A stretch of 64,000 nucleotides of DNA from Capnocytophaga cynodegmi DSM 19736 (lineage in GTDB: Bacteria > Bacteroidota > Bacteroidia > Flavobacteriales > Flavobacteriaceae): contig NZ_KB900704.1 of NCBI RefSeq assembly GCF_000379185.1, positions 182,459-246,458 of the forward strand, written 5' to 3'. A program made the translations under genes and the position numbers. Positions 37,968 to 47,674 of the stretch are shown here, one piece after another. The stretch's first letter is position 1; the number at the start of each line of letters is the position of its first letter. A model generated the notes under the pieces. The model saw only the letters and a program-made list of their open reading frames with translations, was not told the origin of the DNA and ran no database searches.

Positions 37968-37999
37968 AAAAAATCCCTGAAAATTCAGGGATTTTTTTT
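37968..37999. terminator. Bidirectional terminator between the GH3 fusion gene and accC
   Basis: The arms AAATCCCTGAA and TTCAGGGATTT have A and T runs on the outer sides and a 2-nt loop. Confidence 0.85.
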
Positions 38000-38008
38000 G
38001 ACTTTATT

Positions 38009-39358
38009 CTATTCTTGCGGTGGATTCATCTTAAAAGATTCCATAAATTTGGTTGTGTAATTACCTGCCAAATAATCTGGGTCATCCATCAACTGCAAAT
38101 GGAAAGGAATTGTAGTTTTTATGCCTTCAACTACAAACTCATCTAAGGCTCGTTTCATTTTTGCTATTGCTTCTTCACGAGTCTGAGCCGTAGTGATGAG
38201 CTTTGCAATCATTGAGTCGTAATTAGGTGGGATTGTATATCCATCGTATACGTGTGTATCCAGACGCACTCCGTGTCCACCCGGTGCGTGGAATGTAGTA
38301 ATTTTTCCTGGTGATGGACGAAAATCATTGTAAGGGTCTTCTGCATTAATACGACATTCTATAGAGTGTAATTTTGGAGTATAATTTCTTCCAGAAATAG
38401 GCACTCCAGCAGCAACCAAAATTTGTTCTCTAATCAAATCATAATCAATCACTTGCTCTGTAATTGGATGTTCAACTTGAATACGTGTATTCATCTCCAT
38501 AAAATAGAAATTACGATGCTTATCCACCAAAAATTCTACTGTTCCTGCTCCTTCATATTTTATATATTCAGCTGCTTTTACTGCTGCCTCCCCCATTCGT
38601 TTACGTAATTCTTCGGTCATAAACGGAGAAGGTGTTTCTTCTGTTAATTTTTGATGACGACGTTGAATAGAACAATCTCTTTCCGAAAGGTGACAAGCTT
38701 TTCCATACTGATATCCAACTACCTGTATTTCAATATGTCTTGGCTCTTCGATAAGTTTTTCCATATACATACCATCATTCCCAAAAGCTGCTGCAGATTC
38801 TTGTTTTGCACTTTCCAAAGCCCTTTCAAGGTCTTCTTCTTTCCAAACGGCACGCATTCCGCGTCCTCCTCCTCCAGCAGTTGCTTTAAGCATCACAGGA
38901 TATCCCATTTCCTTAGCCACTTTTTTAGCTTGTTCAAGTGACTCAATTAATCCGTCTGAACCAGGAACGGTTGGTACACCCGCTGCTTTCATTGTCGCCT
39001 TAGCTGTTGCCTTATCTCCCATTTTTTCAATCATTTCGGGAGAAGCTCCAATAAATTTTATGCCGTGCTCTGCACAAATCTTTGAAAATTTCGCATTTTC
39101 AGACAAAAATCCGTATCCTGGATGGATTGCATCAGCATTTGTTATTTCCGCTGCAGCAATTATATTAGAAATCTTCAAATACGAATCCTTACTTGCGGGA
39201 GGACCTATACAAACAGCCTCATCAGCAAAACGAACGTGCAGACTATCTGCATCGGCTGTTGAATACACTGCTACAGACTTGATTCCCATTTCGCGACACG
39301 TACGAATTATACGCAAAGCGATTTCACCTCGATTGGCTATTAATATTTTTTTAAACAT
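38009..39358 (-). CDS. accC: Acetyl-CoA carboxylase, biotin carboxylase subunit
   Basis: AccC carboxylates the biotin on AccB with ATP and bicarbonate, the first half-reaction of fatty acid synthesis. The 449-residue ATP-grasp protein begins [14 protein letters not shown] and has the glycine loop G-G-G-G-R-G-M-R and the catalytic [10 protein letters not shown]. It is last in a fabH-accB-accC run, with gaps of 46 and 71 bp. Confidence 0.96.
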   Translation of the reverse strand: MFKKILIANRGEIALRIIRTCREMGIKSVAVYSTADADSLHVRFADEAVCIGPPASKDSYLKISNIIAAAEITNADAIHPGYGFLSENAKFSKICAEHGIKFIGASPEMIEKMGDKATAKATMKAAGVPTVPGSDGLIESLEQAKKVAKEMGYPVMLKATAGGGGRGMRAVWKEEDLERALESAKQESAAAFGNDGMYMEKLIEEPRHIEIQVVGYQYGKACHLSERDCSIQRRHQKLTEETPSPFMTEELRKRMGEAAVKAAEYIKYEGAGTVEFLVDKHRNFYFMEMNTRIQVEHPITEQVIDYDLIREQILVAAGVPISGRNYTPKLHSIECRINAEDPYNDFRPSPGKITTFHAPGGHGVRLDTHVYDGYTIPPNYDSMIAKLITTAQTREEAIAKMKRALDEFVVEGIKTTIPFHLQLMDDPDYLAGNYTTKFMESFKMNPPQE

Positions 39359-39429
39359 ATGTCTGTTTAATTATAAATTCAAAATAATTTAGTATTGCTA
39401 CATACTAATCAAATCCAACAATATGATTT

Positions 39430-39927
39430 TTAAGCTGGTTCAACCAAGAAAAGAGGCTGATCAAATTCAACTGGAGATGAGTCATCTACTAAAACTTTTA
39501 CTATTTTACCAGAAATTTCTGACTCTATCTCATTAAATAACTTCATCGCTTCAATAATACAAATCACATCGCCTTTTTTCACTGTGGTACCAACCTCAAC
39601 AAACAAAGGCTTATCAGGAGCAGGACGTCTGTAAAAAGTCCCAATCATAGGAGACTTAATAGTCACGTACTTACTATCATCTTCTACCGTTGTAGGTTTT
39701 GATTCAGGTGTATCGGCAACAGTAGTTTGAGGTAATGTTACTGGTTGTTGCACAGGAATTTGAGGAATTGTGGTTATAGGCATTTGCTGTACAAACACTT
39801 GCTCTTTGCCACTTTCTTCTGGATTGGTCTTTATAGTGATTTTGATGTCCTCCATTTCAAGCTTCACTTCACTTGCCCCCGACTTTGCGACAAATTTAAT
39901 CAAATTTTGAATGTCTTTTAAATCCAT
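39430..39927 (-). CDS. accB: Acetyl-CoA carboxylase biotin carboxyl carrier protein
   Basis: The 165-residue protein has an N-terminal helical segment, a Pro/Thr/Gln-rich linker (about 50-90) and a C-terminal biotinyl domain with E-A-M-K-L, whose Lys is biotinylated. It lies between fabH and accC. Confidence 0.95.
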   Translation of the reverse strand: MDLKDIQNLIKFVAKSGASEVKLEMEDIKITIKTNPEESGKEQVFVQQMPITTIPQIPVQQPVTLPQTTVADTPESKPTTVEDDSKYVTIKSPMIGTFYRRPAPDKPLFVEVGTTVKKGDVICIIEAMKLFNEIESEISGKIVKVLVDDSSPVEFDQPLFLVEPA

Positions 39928-39973
39928 AATATTCGTTATTAGGTTGTTATCGTAATATGTTTATTGTTAAAAA

Positions 39974-40963
39974 TTAGTAAGCCCACTTAAGGTATATCGC
40001 TCCCCAAGTAAATCCACCACCAAAGGCAGCTAAAATAACATTATCACCCTTTTTAAGCTGATTTTCATAGTCTTTCAATGCCAAAGGAATAGTAGCTGAA
40101 GTAGTATTTCCATATTTGTGGATATTAACCATCACTTTATCTTCTGTCAAACCAATTCGTTCAGCTGTAGCATCAATGATACGTTTATTTGCTTGATGTG
40201 GCACTAGCCATTGGACGTCTTCTTTTGTCAAGTTATTCTGTTCCAAAATTTCAGCTGCAACACCTGACATTCCAGAAACTGCATATTTAAAGACAGTTCT
40301 TCCGTCTTGATAAACAAATTGTTTCTTTTCTCTAAGTCCTTGTTCAGTTATGGGCAACATTGAACCACCCGCTTTTATATGTAAATAATTTCTTCCTATT
40401 CCGTCACTTTTCAGAATCTCATCTTGAACTCCTAACCCTTCATAATTAGGTTCAAACAACACTGCCCCAGCTCCATCTCCAAAAATGATACAAGTTGCTC
40501 GGTCAGTGTAATCAATGATGGAGGACATTTTATCAGCTCCAATTAATAGAACTTTTTTGTACTTACCTGACTGTATGTAACTTGAAGCGACAGAAACTCC
40601 ATACAAAAAACTTGAACAAGCAGCTTGTAAGTCAAACGAAAATGCGTTTGTAGCTCCAATTTCTGAAGCTACGTAAGGTCCAGTTAAAGCTACTGGCATA
40701 TCAGGTGTTGCTGTAGCAAGAATTACCAAATCTATTTCTTTAGGATCCAACCCTTTTTTATTGATAAGATCTTGAGCTGCCTTAATTGCTAAATACGATG
40801 TTCCTTGAGCTTCTTCTTTTAAAATTCTTCTTTCTTTAATACCAGTACGTGTATAAATCCACTCGTCGTTGGTATCCACCATTGTTTCTAACATTGCATT
40901 TGTCAGCACATAATCAGGAACATAGCCTCCTATTCCTGTTATTGCAGCAGTTATTTTTGTCAT
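39974..40963 (-). CDS. fabH: 3-oxoacyl-ACP synthase III (KAS III)
   Basis: FabH condenses acetyl-CoA with malonyl-ACP to start fatty acid synthesis. From ATG 40963 the protein has 329 residues with the catalytic Cys in A-A-C-S-S-F, His in P-H-Q-A-N and Asn in Y-G-N-T-T-S. The open frame extends to 41032, but a -7 box at 41020-41027 and family length favour ATG 40963. The genes that often precede it in Bacteroidota (DUF177 and rpmF) are not here. Confidence 0.95.
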   Translation of the reverse strand: MTKITAAITGIGGYVPDYVLTNAMLETMVDTNDEWIYTRTGIKERRILKEEAQGTSYLAIKAAQDLINKKGLDPKEIDLVILATATPDMPVALTGPYVASEIGATNAFSFDLQAACSSFLYGVSVASSYIQSGKYKKVLLIGADKMSSIIDYTDRATCIIFGDGAGAVLFEPNYEGLGVQDEILKSDGIGRNYLHIKAGGSMLPITEQGLREKKQFVYQDGRTVFKYAVSGMSGVAAEILEQNNLTKEDVQWLVPHQANKRIIDATAERIGLTEDKVMVNIHKYGNTTSATIPLALKDYENQLKKGDNVILAAFGGGFTWGAIYLKWAY

Positions 40964-41393
40964 AATAATATAAAAAATTGTATGATACTTATTTGAAAAA
41001 AGTACTGAATAAACTTGGGCAAAAATACACAATTATTGTTTAGTTTTCTAAAAAATACTTTTTTTTATTGGAAATGTGTTCTAAAAACAACTTGTTTTCC
41101 CAAATTTTTAGCCGAAATCACAATGAAAATCATTTATTCTGGCTGATTTCCCAAGAATTAACCGACCCGCAAAGTTATGAAAAAAACACATCATCTACCA
41201 ACAAACCACCTATTTTATTGCAAAATTTGAACTAAAAATAACTAAAAAAAGAAAACCTTACAAAATAAATTCAGCAAGATTTTCTTTTCAATAATTTATA
41301 GTAAATATTTGTCTGACATATTGATTTTTATAAATTTCACGTTGCTAATTTACGAAAATCGTGGTTTTACTTTACATTTTTATAGCACAAAAA
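40964..41393. other. Long intergenic region upstream of fabH
   Basis: It holds the fabH -7 box and AT-rich DNA with no coding pattern I trust. An ATG-initiated reading at 41309-41548 overlaps the real minus-strand gene and is rejected. I see no repeat or RNA gene. Confidence 0.4.
41020..41027 (-). promoter_or_regulatory. Bacteroidota -7 box of fabH-accB-accC
   Basis: On the minus strand this reads TATTTTTG, about 57 bp before ATG 40963. No good -33 element is seen. Confidence 0.5.
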
Positions 41394-41415
41394 AAGCTGC
41401 CTTTTCAGACAGCTT
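41387..41415 (-). terminator. Terminator after the 41426 lipoprotein gene
   Basis: The arms AAGCTGCCT and AGACAGCTT (one G-U pair in RNA) are followed on the minus strand by a run of seven T. Confidence 0.8.
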
Positions 41416-41425
41416 ATTAAAAATT

Positions 41426-43165
41426 TTATTCTTCAACGATATTCGTAAAATATTTTTTCCAATCGGAATTTTCATAAACCTTGATTGTCCCCTTGGGGAC
41501 AATCAAGGTTTTATTATCAGAAGAATTTTGAAATGGTTTTCCATTTAAAGTAGGCGGTGTTGTCGCCTTAACTCTAAAAGTGTTCAATTTTTTACAAACA
41601 GCGAATGCGAAGTTATTAATTTGCTTAATGTTATTACCTATATTAACCGTGGTTAATTCGGATTGAAATGCAAATGCGAAAGTACCTACTTTTTCAATAC
41701 TTTCCATTGCAACAATTTGAATAGTATTTCTATTTTTATCAAAAGGCTTATGTCCATCACTAATTTCCTTCACATTTTCAGGAATTACCAAATTAGCAAC
41801 AATAGCTGAAGGGTCAACTGCTGTTAAAACCCCGTTAGCATCTACCGTGAAAGAAGATTTTACCACTACCGAAATTATTTTAGTTTCATCTTTCAGAACA
41901 TCTTTTACCGTGATTTCGGTTGAGCCACTTCCCACAGCCGTAATAGTAAGCACACCATTACTTTCTTCGGCAGTTGCTATCGAAGAATTAGCCGAACTAA
42001 CTTCATATTTGCCATTTCCTTTGATGTTTATGGTTGTACTTGCTCCTGCTGAAAGTTCCAACGTAGTACGAGGGATAGAAAATTCGCTCAAATTCACAGT
42101 AACCTTAAATGTTGTAACTTGCTGTGTTTGTTTATCTTTCACTGTTACAGTAATTTCCCCTGGTTTTAAACCTGTTACCTTTAAATGATGTCCTTGTGTA
42201 GCATCATACCATTGAGGCTCAACATTTACCACATCAGTAGGAGTAGCGGTAATTTCAAATTCGTAATTGCCATTTGCATTATCTCCTCCAAGAATATTTA
42301 TAATTTCAAAATCTCCGTTAGTTACCGTCAATTCAGATTTTTCCATTCGGAGTTCTTCCATCACAACAATTGTAATTTCTTTATTTTCAGAAGTTTGATT
42401 ATCCGTTATCGTAACAACGACTTCTCCTGATGCTACCGTTGTAATTCTCAACTCATTATTGATAATTTCTGCTTTAATAACGCCCTCTTTACTTGAAGAA
42501 ATTGAGTATTCTCCTGAACCTGTAATAGTTACATTTTCAGAATCGTTTATTTTCAGTTGAATATTTTCCTTCTGCAAGGTAAGTTCAGAAATTATAACCG
42601 AAATTTCCTCCGTTTTATTGGTTTGTGTATCAGTTACTACAATTGTAGTATTTCCTTTTGAAACTGCTGATACAACGATAGAGTTCGTACCAACAATCTT
42701 TGCTGTAGCGATAGCTTCATCTTTTGATTCAACTTTGTAAGCTCCTGAACCTGAATTAATAGCAATACTTTTTTCAGCACCTTTTTTTAGAATGATAGCT
42801 TTCGTTTCCAAAGCAATAGACTGAAAAACATTCACTTTTACAGAAACTTGTTTCTGCTTACTATCCGTTATGGTCAGAGTAACTTCCCCAGCACTTTTAC
42901 CTTCCACAGCTATTTGTTTTTCACCTTTTACAGATGCAACAGCTTTATTCTCGTCCGAAGATTTTACTTTATAACCTCCATTCCCGTCGGTAATGTCAAT
43001 TAATTGAGTCTTCCCAACCAAAACATTTACAGCTTCTTTACTTATTTTGATTTCTTTCGCAGGAACTTCCACTTGTTTATTGTCGTCCTTATCACAAGAA
43101 ACCATAGCTACCAATCCGAAACAAAGTAGCCCTAAAATCAAACCTATTTTTCTCATTTTATTCAT
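41426..43165 (-). CDS. Surface lipoprotein with Ig-like repeats and a BspA-like LRR end
   Basis: About 579 residues. Lipobox M-V-S-C is followed by D-K-D-D-N, which fits the Capnocytophaga surface-export signal. Five or six Ig-like (Big-type) modules of about 75-80 residues follow, each ending in a pattern like V-T-I-T-D. The last 120 residues are BspA-like LRR (L-V-I-P-E-N-V-K-E-I, V-G-T-F-A-F). A likely surface adhesin. The next gene upstream ends 7 bp before ATG 43165 and has a related sequence, so the two look like a tandem duplication with different LRR lengths. A perfect 17-bp-arm palindrome lies in its 3' end. Confidence 0.8.
   Translation of the reverse strand: MNKMRKIGLILGLLCFGLVAMVSCDKDDNKQVEVPAKEIKISKEAVNVLVGKTQLIDITDGNGGYKVKSSDENKAVASVKGEKQIAVEGKSAGEVTLTITDSKQKQVSVKVNVFQSIALETKAIILKKGAEKSIAINSGSGAYKVESKDEAIATAKIVGTNSIVVSAVSKGNTTIVVTDTQTNKTEEISVIISELTLQKENIQLKINDSENVTITGSGEYSISSSKEGVIKAEIINNELRITTVASGEVVVTITDNQTSENKEITIVVMEELRMEKSELTVTNGDFEIINILGGDNANGNYEFEITATPTDVVNVEPQWYDATQGHHLKVTGLKPGEITVTVKDKQTQQVTTFKVTVNLSEFSIPRTTLELSAGASTTINIKGNGKYEVSSANSSIATAEESNGVLTITAVGSGSTEITVKDVLKDETKIISVVVKSSFTVDANGVLTAVDPSAIVANLVIPENVKEISDGHKPFDKNRNTIQIVAMESIEKVGTFAFAFQSELTTVNIGNNIKQINNFAFAVCKKLNTFRVKATTPPTLNGKPFQNSSDNKTLIVPKGTIKVYENSDWKKYFTNIVEE
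41476..41511. repeat. Perfect inverted repeat inside the 3' end of a coding region
   Basis: Arms of 17 bp, AAACCTTGATTGTCCCC at 41476-41492 and its exact complement at 41495-41511, are separated by 2 bp. It codes for T-L-I-V-P-K-G-T-I-K-V-Y in the minus-strand lipoprotein. No T-run follows, so it is not a standard terminator. Confidence 0.9.
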
Positions 43166-43172
43166 TTTATAA

Positions 43173-44672
43173 TTATTGAGCACTTATTTTATCTGAATAC
43201 TCGCTCCAACTTTCATCTTCTTGATATGAACTCACACTTGCTGTTGGCACATAAATATGTTTGAAAGTTGTTAATTCATCATCATCATACAAAGTACCTT
43301 CTAATGTAGGAGGTGTTGCAGGTTTCATCGTGATTGAAACCAAACTCTTACAACCTGAAAAAATGTTTCCTCCTATTTCAGTTACTTTGCTCGGAATGGT
43401 TATAGTGGTCAATTTTGAACAATCACGAAAAACTTCTTCTCCTATGGTTGTTACTTCTTCTCCAATAATGATTGAAGCCAAATTGCTACATCCCCAGAAA
43501 AGAGAGGTTGATAACTCGGTTACTTTATTAGGAATTGTAATCTTTGATAAAGATTTACAATCTGAAAAAGCAGATATTTCTATCTCTTCAAGGGTTTCGG
43601 GAAGTTCAATAGAAGACAATTTTCCGCATCCATTAAACGCAGTGCCTCCTATATGAGTCAATTGTTTTGATAATGTAATGGTAGTCAACCCTCTACAGTC
43701 TGAAAAAGCGTCTGATTCCAATCGTTTTACCTCGTCAGGAATAACTACATTGTTAAGTTTATGACAGGATTTGAAAGCTGATTCTCCAATTTCTGTTAGT
43801 GTTTGAGGTAACGTTATGGTTGCTAATGCTTTACAACTATAAAAAGCACTACCCTCTATGATAGTTACCCCTTCTGGAATCACTAACGATGTTAATGGAG
43901 AATTTTCAAAGGCACGTTCTTTTATAGTTTTCAATCCTTTGGGTAGCGTAATACTTGTCAATTTTGAACCCAAAAAAGCTCTTGCTCCGATGGAAGTTAC
44001 CTTGCTTAGCACTGGGTCATTTTCCATATCAAGAGTTGTAAGCTCATCATTAAGCCATTTTACCAAGGTTGTTTTATCATTGCTTAAATTATAATAACTT
44101 TCTGGAATAGGCGTTTTTACAATTACCTTAAGGTGTTGTGCCTTATTGGTTTTGGTATCAGTAACAGTTATTGTAGCTGTACCATCGGCAATAGCTGTGA
44201 TGGTAATATTTGTTCCTGAAAGCTCGGCAGTTGCAACAGGTTCGTTATCTGAAGCTACGGAATAAGTTCCACTTCCTGATTGTATTACAACTGTTGCTTT
44301 TTCAGCCTTTTGAAGAGAAACTTCCACTTTATCCAAAACTAATGCGTTGATAGTAACACTGATAGAAACTTTCTTTCCTTTGCTATCAGTCACGGAAATA
44401 GTACTTTTCCCTGCTTTCTGTCCTGTAATGGTAATTACTCCCTCTTTTTCAGTAACCGCTACGTTATCATTATCCGATTTAAGTTGGTAACCTCCATTTC
44501 CTGAAACAATTTTTATGGTTTTGCTCTCCCCCTCTAAAATGGTTAGAGCGTTATTCTCCACTTTGATTTCGTGAATAACAGGTGGTTCTACTTTGTTGTC
44601 ATCTTTTCCGCAAGAAACAAACATTACCGATACCATAAGTATCAGCCCTAAAAAAACTTTTATTTTTCTCAT
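43173..44672 (-). CDS. Surface lipoprotein with two Ig-like modules and a BspA-like LRR domain
   Basis: The 499-residue protein has lipobox F-V-S-C followed by G-K-D-D-N, fitting the surface-export signal. Two Ig-like modules (about 35-190) precede 11 or so BspA-type LRR_5 units of about 23 residues, such as L-T-S-I-T-L-P-K-G-L-K-T-I and A-F-S-D-C. It ends with a T-P-P-T-L-E-G cap also found in the downstream neighbour. BspA proteins bind host matrix and other bacteria in oral Bacteroidota; binding here is inferred. Confidence 0.83.
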   Translation of the reverse strand: MRKIKVFLGLILMVSVMFVSCGKDDNKVEPPVIHEIKVENNALTILEGESKTIKIVSGNGGYQLKSDNDNVAVTEKEGVITITGQKAGKSTISVTDSKGKKVSISVTINALVLDKVEVSLQKAEKATVVIQSGSGTYSVASDNEPVATAELSGTNITITAIADGTATITVTDTKTNKAQHLKVIVKTPIPESYYNLSNDKTTLVKWLNDELTTLDMENDPVLSKVTSIGARAFLGSKLTSITLPKGLKTIKERAFENSPLTSLVIPEGVTIIEGSAFYSCKALATITLPQTLTEIGESAFKSCHKLNNVVIPDEVKRLESDAFSDCRGLTTITLSKQLTHIGGTAFNGCGKLSSIELPETLEEIEISAFSDCKSLSKITIPNKVTELSTSLFWGCSNLASIIIGEEVTTIGEEVFRDCSKLTTITIPSKVTEIGGNIFSGCKSLVSITMKPATPPTLEGTLYDDDELTTFKHIYVPTASVSSYQEDESWSEYSDKISAQ

Positions 44673-44910
44673 TGATTAATGGTTTTAATTAATTTAGCAG
44701 GGCAAATGTACCTATTTAAACTGAATAAAAATAATATTTAACATAATAATTCTAAAAAAATATTTTTAATACGCTATAAATCAATATAAAACAAAAAGCA
44801 TTACCAAAACTTACATTTTGATAATGCTTCTATAAAACATCGTATGGTTACAAAAATTATTTGTATCGTATAAAACAATCTTCGTTTTGGAATGTTATCT
44901 GAAAAAAAAT

Positions 44911-45825
44911 CTATTTCGGAAGAACGAACTTAAATCCTTTCCCACGAATTACGAAAGTTGTGTCACGAACTTCTTCAACAAAAACAGGATACATACCTGT
45001 ACCAATAGAAAAACTTGTAGGATAAGGAAACGATTTTATTTCTACCTGAACATTTTGTCCTTTTTGCGGATTGAATATCTCACCTACCCGAACGGCACTT
45101 CGTTGATTAAATCCGTCATTAACACCATACGGAACAGTACTATTAGTAAACCAAGTTCCTACTCCTGCTCGTTTAACAACCAATTTAGGTTCTATGTGAG
45201 AAAGTGTGCGTGAATAACTCGAATAGTAACCTAACTTTTCCAAATTTCCTTCTGAACGAACCACTACTTTAAGTGTCTTTGAAGCTACTCCATTTGATAC
45301 AGCTGTTATGGTAGCTTCCCCCTCGTGTAGGGCATTTATCTCCAGAATGTTAGTCTTCCCGTTCCATTTTAAGTTTAGAATTCCGTAAGGGTCATCAACA
45401 TCTAAATTAACAATATCCCCCCCGCCCGTTAGGCTAACAAACTTACTTTCATCGCGGGGATGAAGCAAAATATAGTCCTGACTAATGCTTATCTCCTGAG
45501 GAATCACGTTGATTTTAAGATGTGCCTTTCTGTCGTGCGAGGTAATCGTAGCGAACGTTTCGCCTTCAAATAATCCTTTTATTTTTAGCGTGTCTTTATG
45601 AATAGTTACCTGAGCCAATTTTGAATTCTCAACGTTTGCCAAAAATTTCTCATTTCCTCCCGATAAAACAATCTTCCTTTCCGTAAGTTTATTTATAGAA
45701 ATCTCTTTGAGCGACTCACTCCCCTTCCCTACTTTAATTTCTGGATACTCATCTTTGTTTCCTTTTTCACAAGACATCAATCCCAGAAAAACAGCTAACA
45801 AACTCATTATTATAGTATGTTTCAT
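44911..45825 (-). CDS. Lipoprotein with Ig-like domains
   Basis: From ATG 45825 the protein has 304 residues. Lipobox L-M-S-C is followed by E-K-G-N-K-D-E, a weak match to the surface-export signal. Two Ig-like modules are followed by a C-terminal domain of about 110 residues with no family I know, ending F-K-F-V-L-P-K. An upstream extension to 45948 would put 41 residues before the signal peptide and is rejected. The CBM/Fn3 gene ends about 125 bp upstream. Confidence 0.7.
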   Translation of the reverse strand: MKHTIIMSLLAVFLGLMSCEKGNKDEYPEIKVGKGSESLKEISINKLTERKIVLSGGNEKFLANVENSKLAQVTIHKDTLKIKGLFEGETFATITSHDRKAHLKINVIPQEISISQDYILLHPRDESKFVSLTGGGDIVNLDVDDPYGILNLKWNGKTNILEINALHEGEATITAVSNGVASKTLKVVVRSEGNLEKLGYYSSYSRTLSHIEPKLVVKRAGVGTWFTNSTVPYGVNDGFNQRSAVRVGEIFNPQKGQNVQVEIKSFPYPTSFSIGTGMYPVFVEEVRDTTFVIRGKGFKFVLPK

Positions 45826-45951
45826 AATAATATTATTTATCTTATCAAACTTATTATTCACTTTTCTTTTTATCTTATTTGGCTTTCCTAACAAATAAAA
45901 AACATTTCCCAACCTATGGAAAACATCATTTAAAGCATTTTTATACATATT

Positions 45952-46995
45952 TTACCTCACATCTAAGTAATAATCCAACTCCCACTTCATATTTGGAGCC
46001 TCTTCAATGATGATTTTTAGCGTTTGCTTTCCTTTTTTAGGAAAAGTAAGCTGATTATTGGTCGGAAATACCTGTTTTGAGTTTATAAAATACTGGATTT
46101 TTGCATTTTTATTCGCCAAATCATTATAATATAGGTCGATTGTTTGAGAAACTTCCCCATCAATGTTAAGGGTACGCAGATGCGGAACACGTTCCATATC
46201 GTTCTGACTTCTTCTCATATCGTTGGTAATGGCATTTATCTCTTTTGAAAAGTCGGACACATCGCTTCCTCTTAAAGCACGAACTTTTATTCTATAACTC
46301 TTCTGAGGTTCTAAGTCAGTAACCAGAAATCGATTTGTTTGCGTCTTGCCTACGGACTGGTCATTCACGAAAACTTCCCATTGCAGCTGTCTGTCGGCTT
46401 CTTTATCCCATCTTACTTCAATTTCTCGCTGATATTCCCTTGTGGAAACCCCTGTTGGGACTGAAACACTACCGCCTCCGCCATTGCCCTGATAGACTAA
46501 CGAAATATCATCAATGCTAATGAAACCATTGCTTTGTGATACATAAAAAGCTATTCCCATTTTGTTAATCCCTGTAGGGACGGTAAGCGTTACTTCTCGC
46601 TTTTGCCATTGGCTTGTAAAAGAAACCTTTCCGAGAGCTTCCCTTTTGATTCTGCTATCACCGTCATACCAAGATACATAAAGCTCCATATTTCGGTCAG
46701 ATACATCTCCTTTATACCAATATGATAAAACGTACTGGGCATTTGCCTCTACATCAATTGCATTTGTCTCTCCTTCTTGATGAAGATAAAAAGTTCCTGA
46801 ATTAGCATAAATTTTGGCTGCGTAACTTCCCGAATGAGCATCGGAAGATCGCTGATAAGCAAATCCATTAGGGAAATACCAATTATCAGGTCTGCTTGAA
46901 CTTCCTCTTTCAAATCCTCCGTTAGGAACTAAGTTACTTTGTGCCTGAGCAACAAGTCCCACGATTAAAAATAGTATGAATATTCTGTATTTCAT
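45952..46995 (-). CDS. Secreted protein with carbohydrate-binding-like and fibronectin type III domains
   Basis: The 347-residue protein has a signal peptide (to A-Q-A), then N-L-V-P-N-G-G-F-E-R-G with a jelly-roll CBM4/9-like domain (about 20-170), a Gly-rich linker, an Fn3 domain (about 175-260) and a short beta-rich tail. There is no catalytic domain. It may bind glycans at the surface or help an enzyme outside the window. Domain names rest on motif memory. Confidence 0.7.
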   Translation of the reverse strand: MKYRIFILFLIVGLVAQAQSNLVPNGGFERGSSSRPDNWYFPNGFAYQRSSDAHSGSYAAKIYANSGTFYLHQEGETNAIDVEANAQYVLSYWYKGDVSDRNMELYVSWYDGDSRIKREALGKVSFTSQWQKREVTLTVPTGINKMGIAFYVSQSNGFISIDDISLVYQGNGGGGSVSVPTGVSTREYQREIEVRWDKEADRQLQWEVFVNDQSVGKTQTNRFLVTDLEPQKSYRIKVRALRGSDVSDFSKEINAITNDMRRSQNDMERVPHLRTLNIDGEVSQTIDLYYNDLANKNAKIQYFINSKQVFPTNNQLTFPKKGKQTLKIIIEEAPNMKWELDYYLDVR

Positions 46996-47107
46996 CTCTT
47001 TTTCTATTTATATCTGTTTGATATTATTTTATTGCTTTTAGTTTCTTGATAAAGTTTTATGAATTAAATAAAATCTCATCAACTTTATACAATTTGTCAC
47101 ACTCCAA

Positions 47108-47148
47108 AATCCTCCTTTGAAGGAGGTGTCCGAAGGACGGAGGATGTC
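47108..47148. repeat. REP-like palindrome (CCTCCTTTGAAGGAGG type)
   Basis: Nested inverted repeat: CCTCCTTTGAAGGAGG is self-complementary, and an outer ATCCTCC pairs with GGAGGAT at the end. It stands out by its GC content in AT-rich DNA. Confidence 0.8.
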
Positions 47149-47160
47149 TTTTGGATTTTA

Positions 47161-47192
47161 CATCCCCCCCTACCCCCCTTCAAAGGGGGAAT
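47161..47192. repeat. REP-like CCCCCTTCAAAGGGGG element, copy 1
   Basis: CATCCCCCC, then CCCCCTT-CAA-AGGGGG as a stem-loop, then AATC. The same element occurs at 53341-53372 and, in reverse, at 53550-53584. Confidence 0.8.
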
Positions 47193-47329
47193 CAGTACAA
47201 AAAACTATTTTTTATTATCTATATCATCAAAAAATTTATTCATTCCAAATGATTTAACTCTTTTATCATTTTGTTTTCTTTCTAAAAAACCATAAAAATC
47301 TTTTAAATCATCTATTTTTTATTGCTTTT

Positions 47330-47581
47330 TATCAGGGACATACTCTATCCCTAATAATTTTTATCCTTCCACAGTAGGGATACACTCCTTCCCTGATGAT
47401 TTTTGTCCTTCCCCAGTAGGGAAACACTCTATCCCTGATAATTTTTATGCTTCCCCAGTAGGGATATACTCTATCCCTGATGATTTTTACGCTTCTCCAT
47501 CAGGGATACATTCCTTCCCTAATGATTTTTATCCTTCCCCAGTAAGGATAAACCCTATCCCTGATAATTTTTTGAATTTCC
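47330..47581. repeat. Array B: six 42-bp units (two 21-bp halves)
   Basis: Units begin at 47330, 47372, 47414, 47456, 47498 and 47540, exactly 42 bp apart. The first half centres on CAGTAGGGATA-CAC-TCTATCC, itself partly an inverted repeat; the second half on CTGATGATTTTTATCC. On the plus strand one frame stays open across the whole array with a 14-residue repeat (P-V-G-I-H-S-F-P-D-D-F-Y-P-S), but no ATG precedes it. Confidence 0.85.
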
Positions 47582-47674
47582 TTGTTAAAAATAAGAACAA
47601 TCTATCTGTTTTTGAATATTTATCAACTTCCTTTTTACTAATTTCTTCTTGATGGAAAGAAAATCCACTTTACT

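Larger units (their letters stand above)
47000..47329. other. Intergenic region with two REP-like palindromes
   Basis: Between the CBM/Fn3 gene and array B lie AT-rich DNA and two G/C-rich palindromes (47108-47148 and 47161-47192), described separately. No gene is supported. Confidence 0.5.

Noticed and set aside
41309..41548. 79-residue plus-strand reading
   Set aside because: It overlaps the terminator and 3' end of the well-supported minus-strand lipoprotein gene.
47330..47581. Array B (and D, C) as CRISPR arrays
   Set aside because: There are no identical direct repeats with unique spacers: the whole 42-bp unit is similar throughout. No cas gene is in the window.
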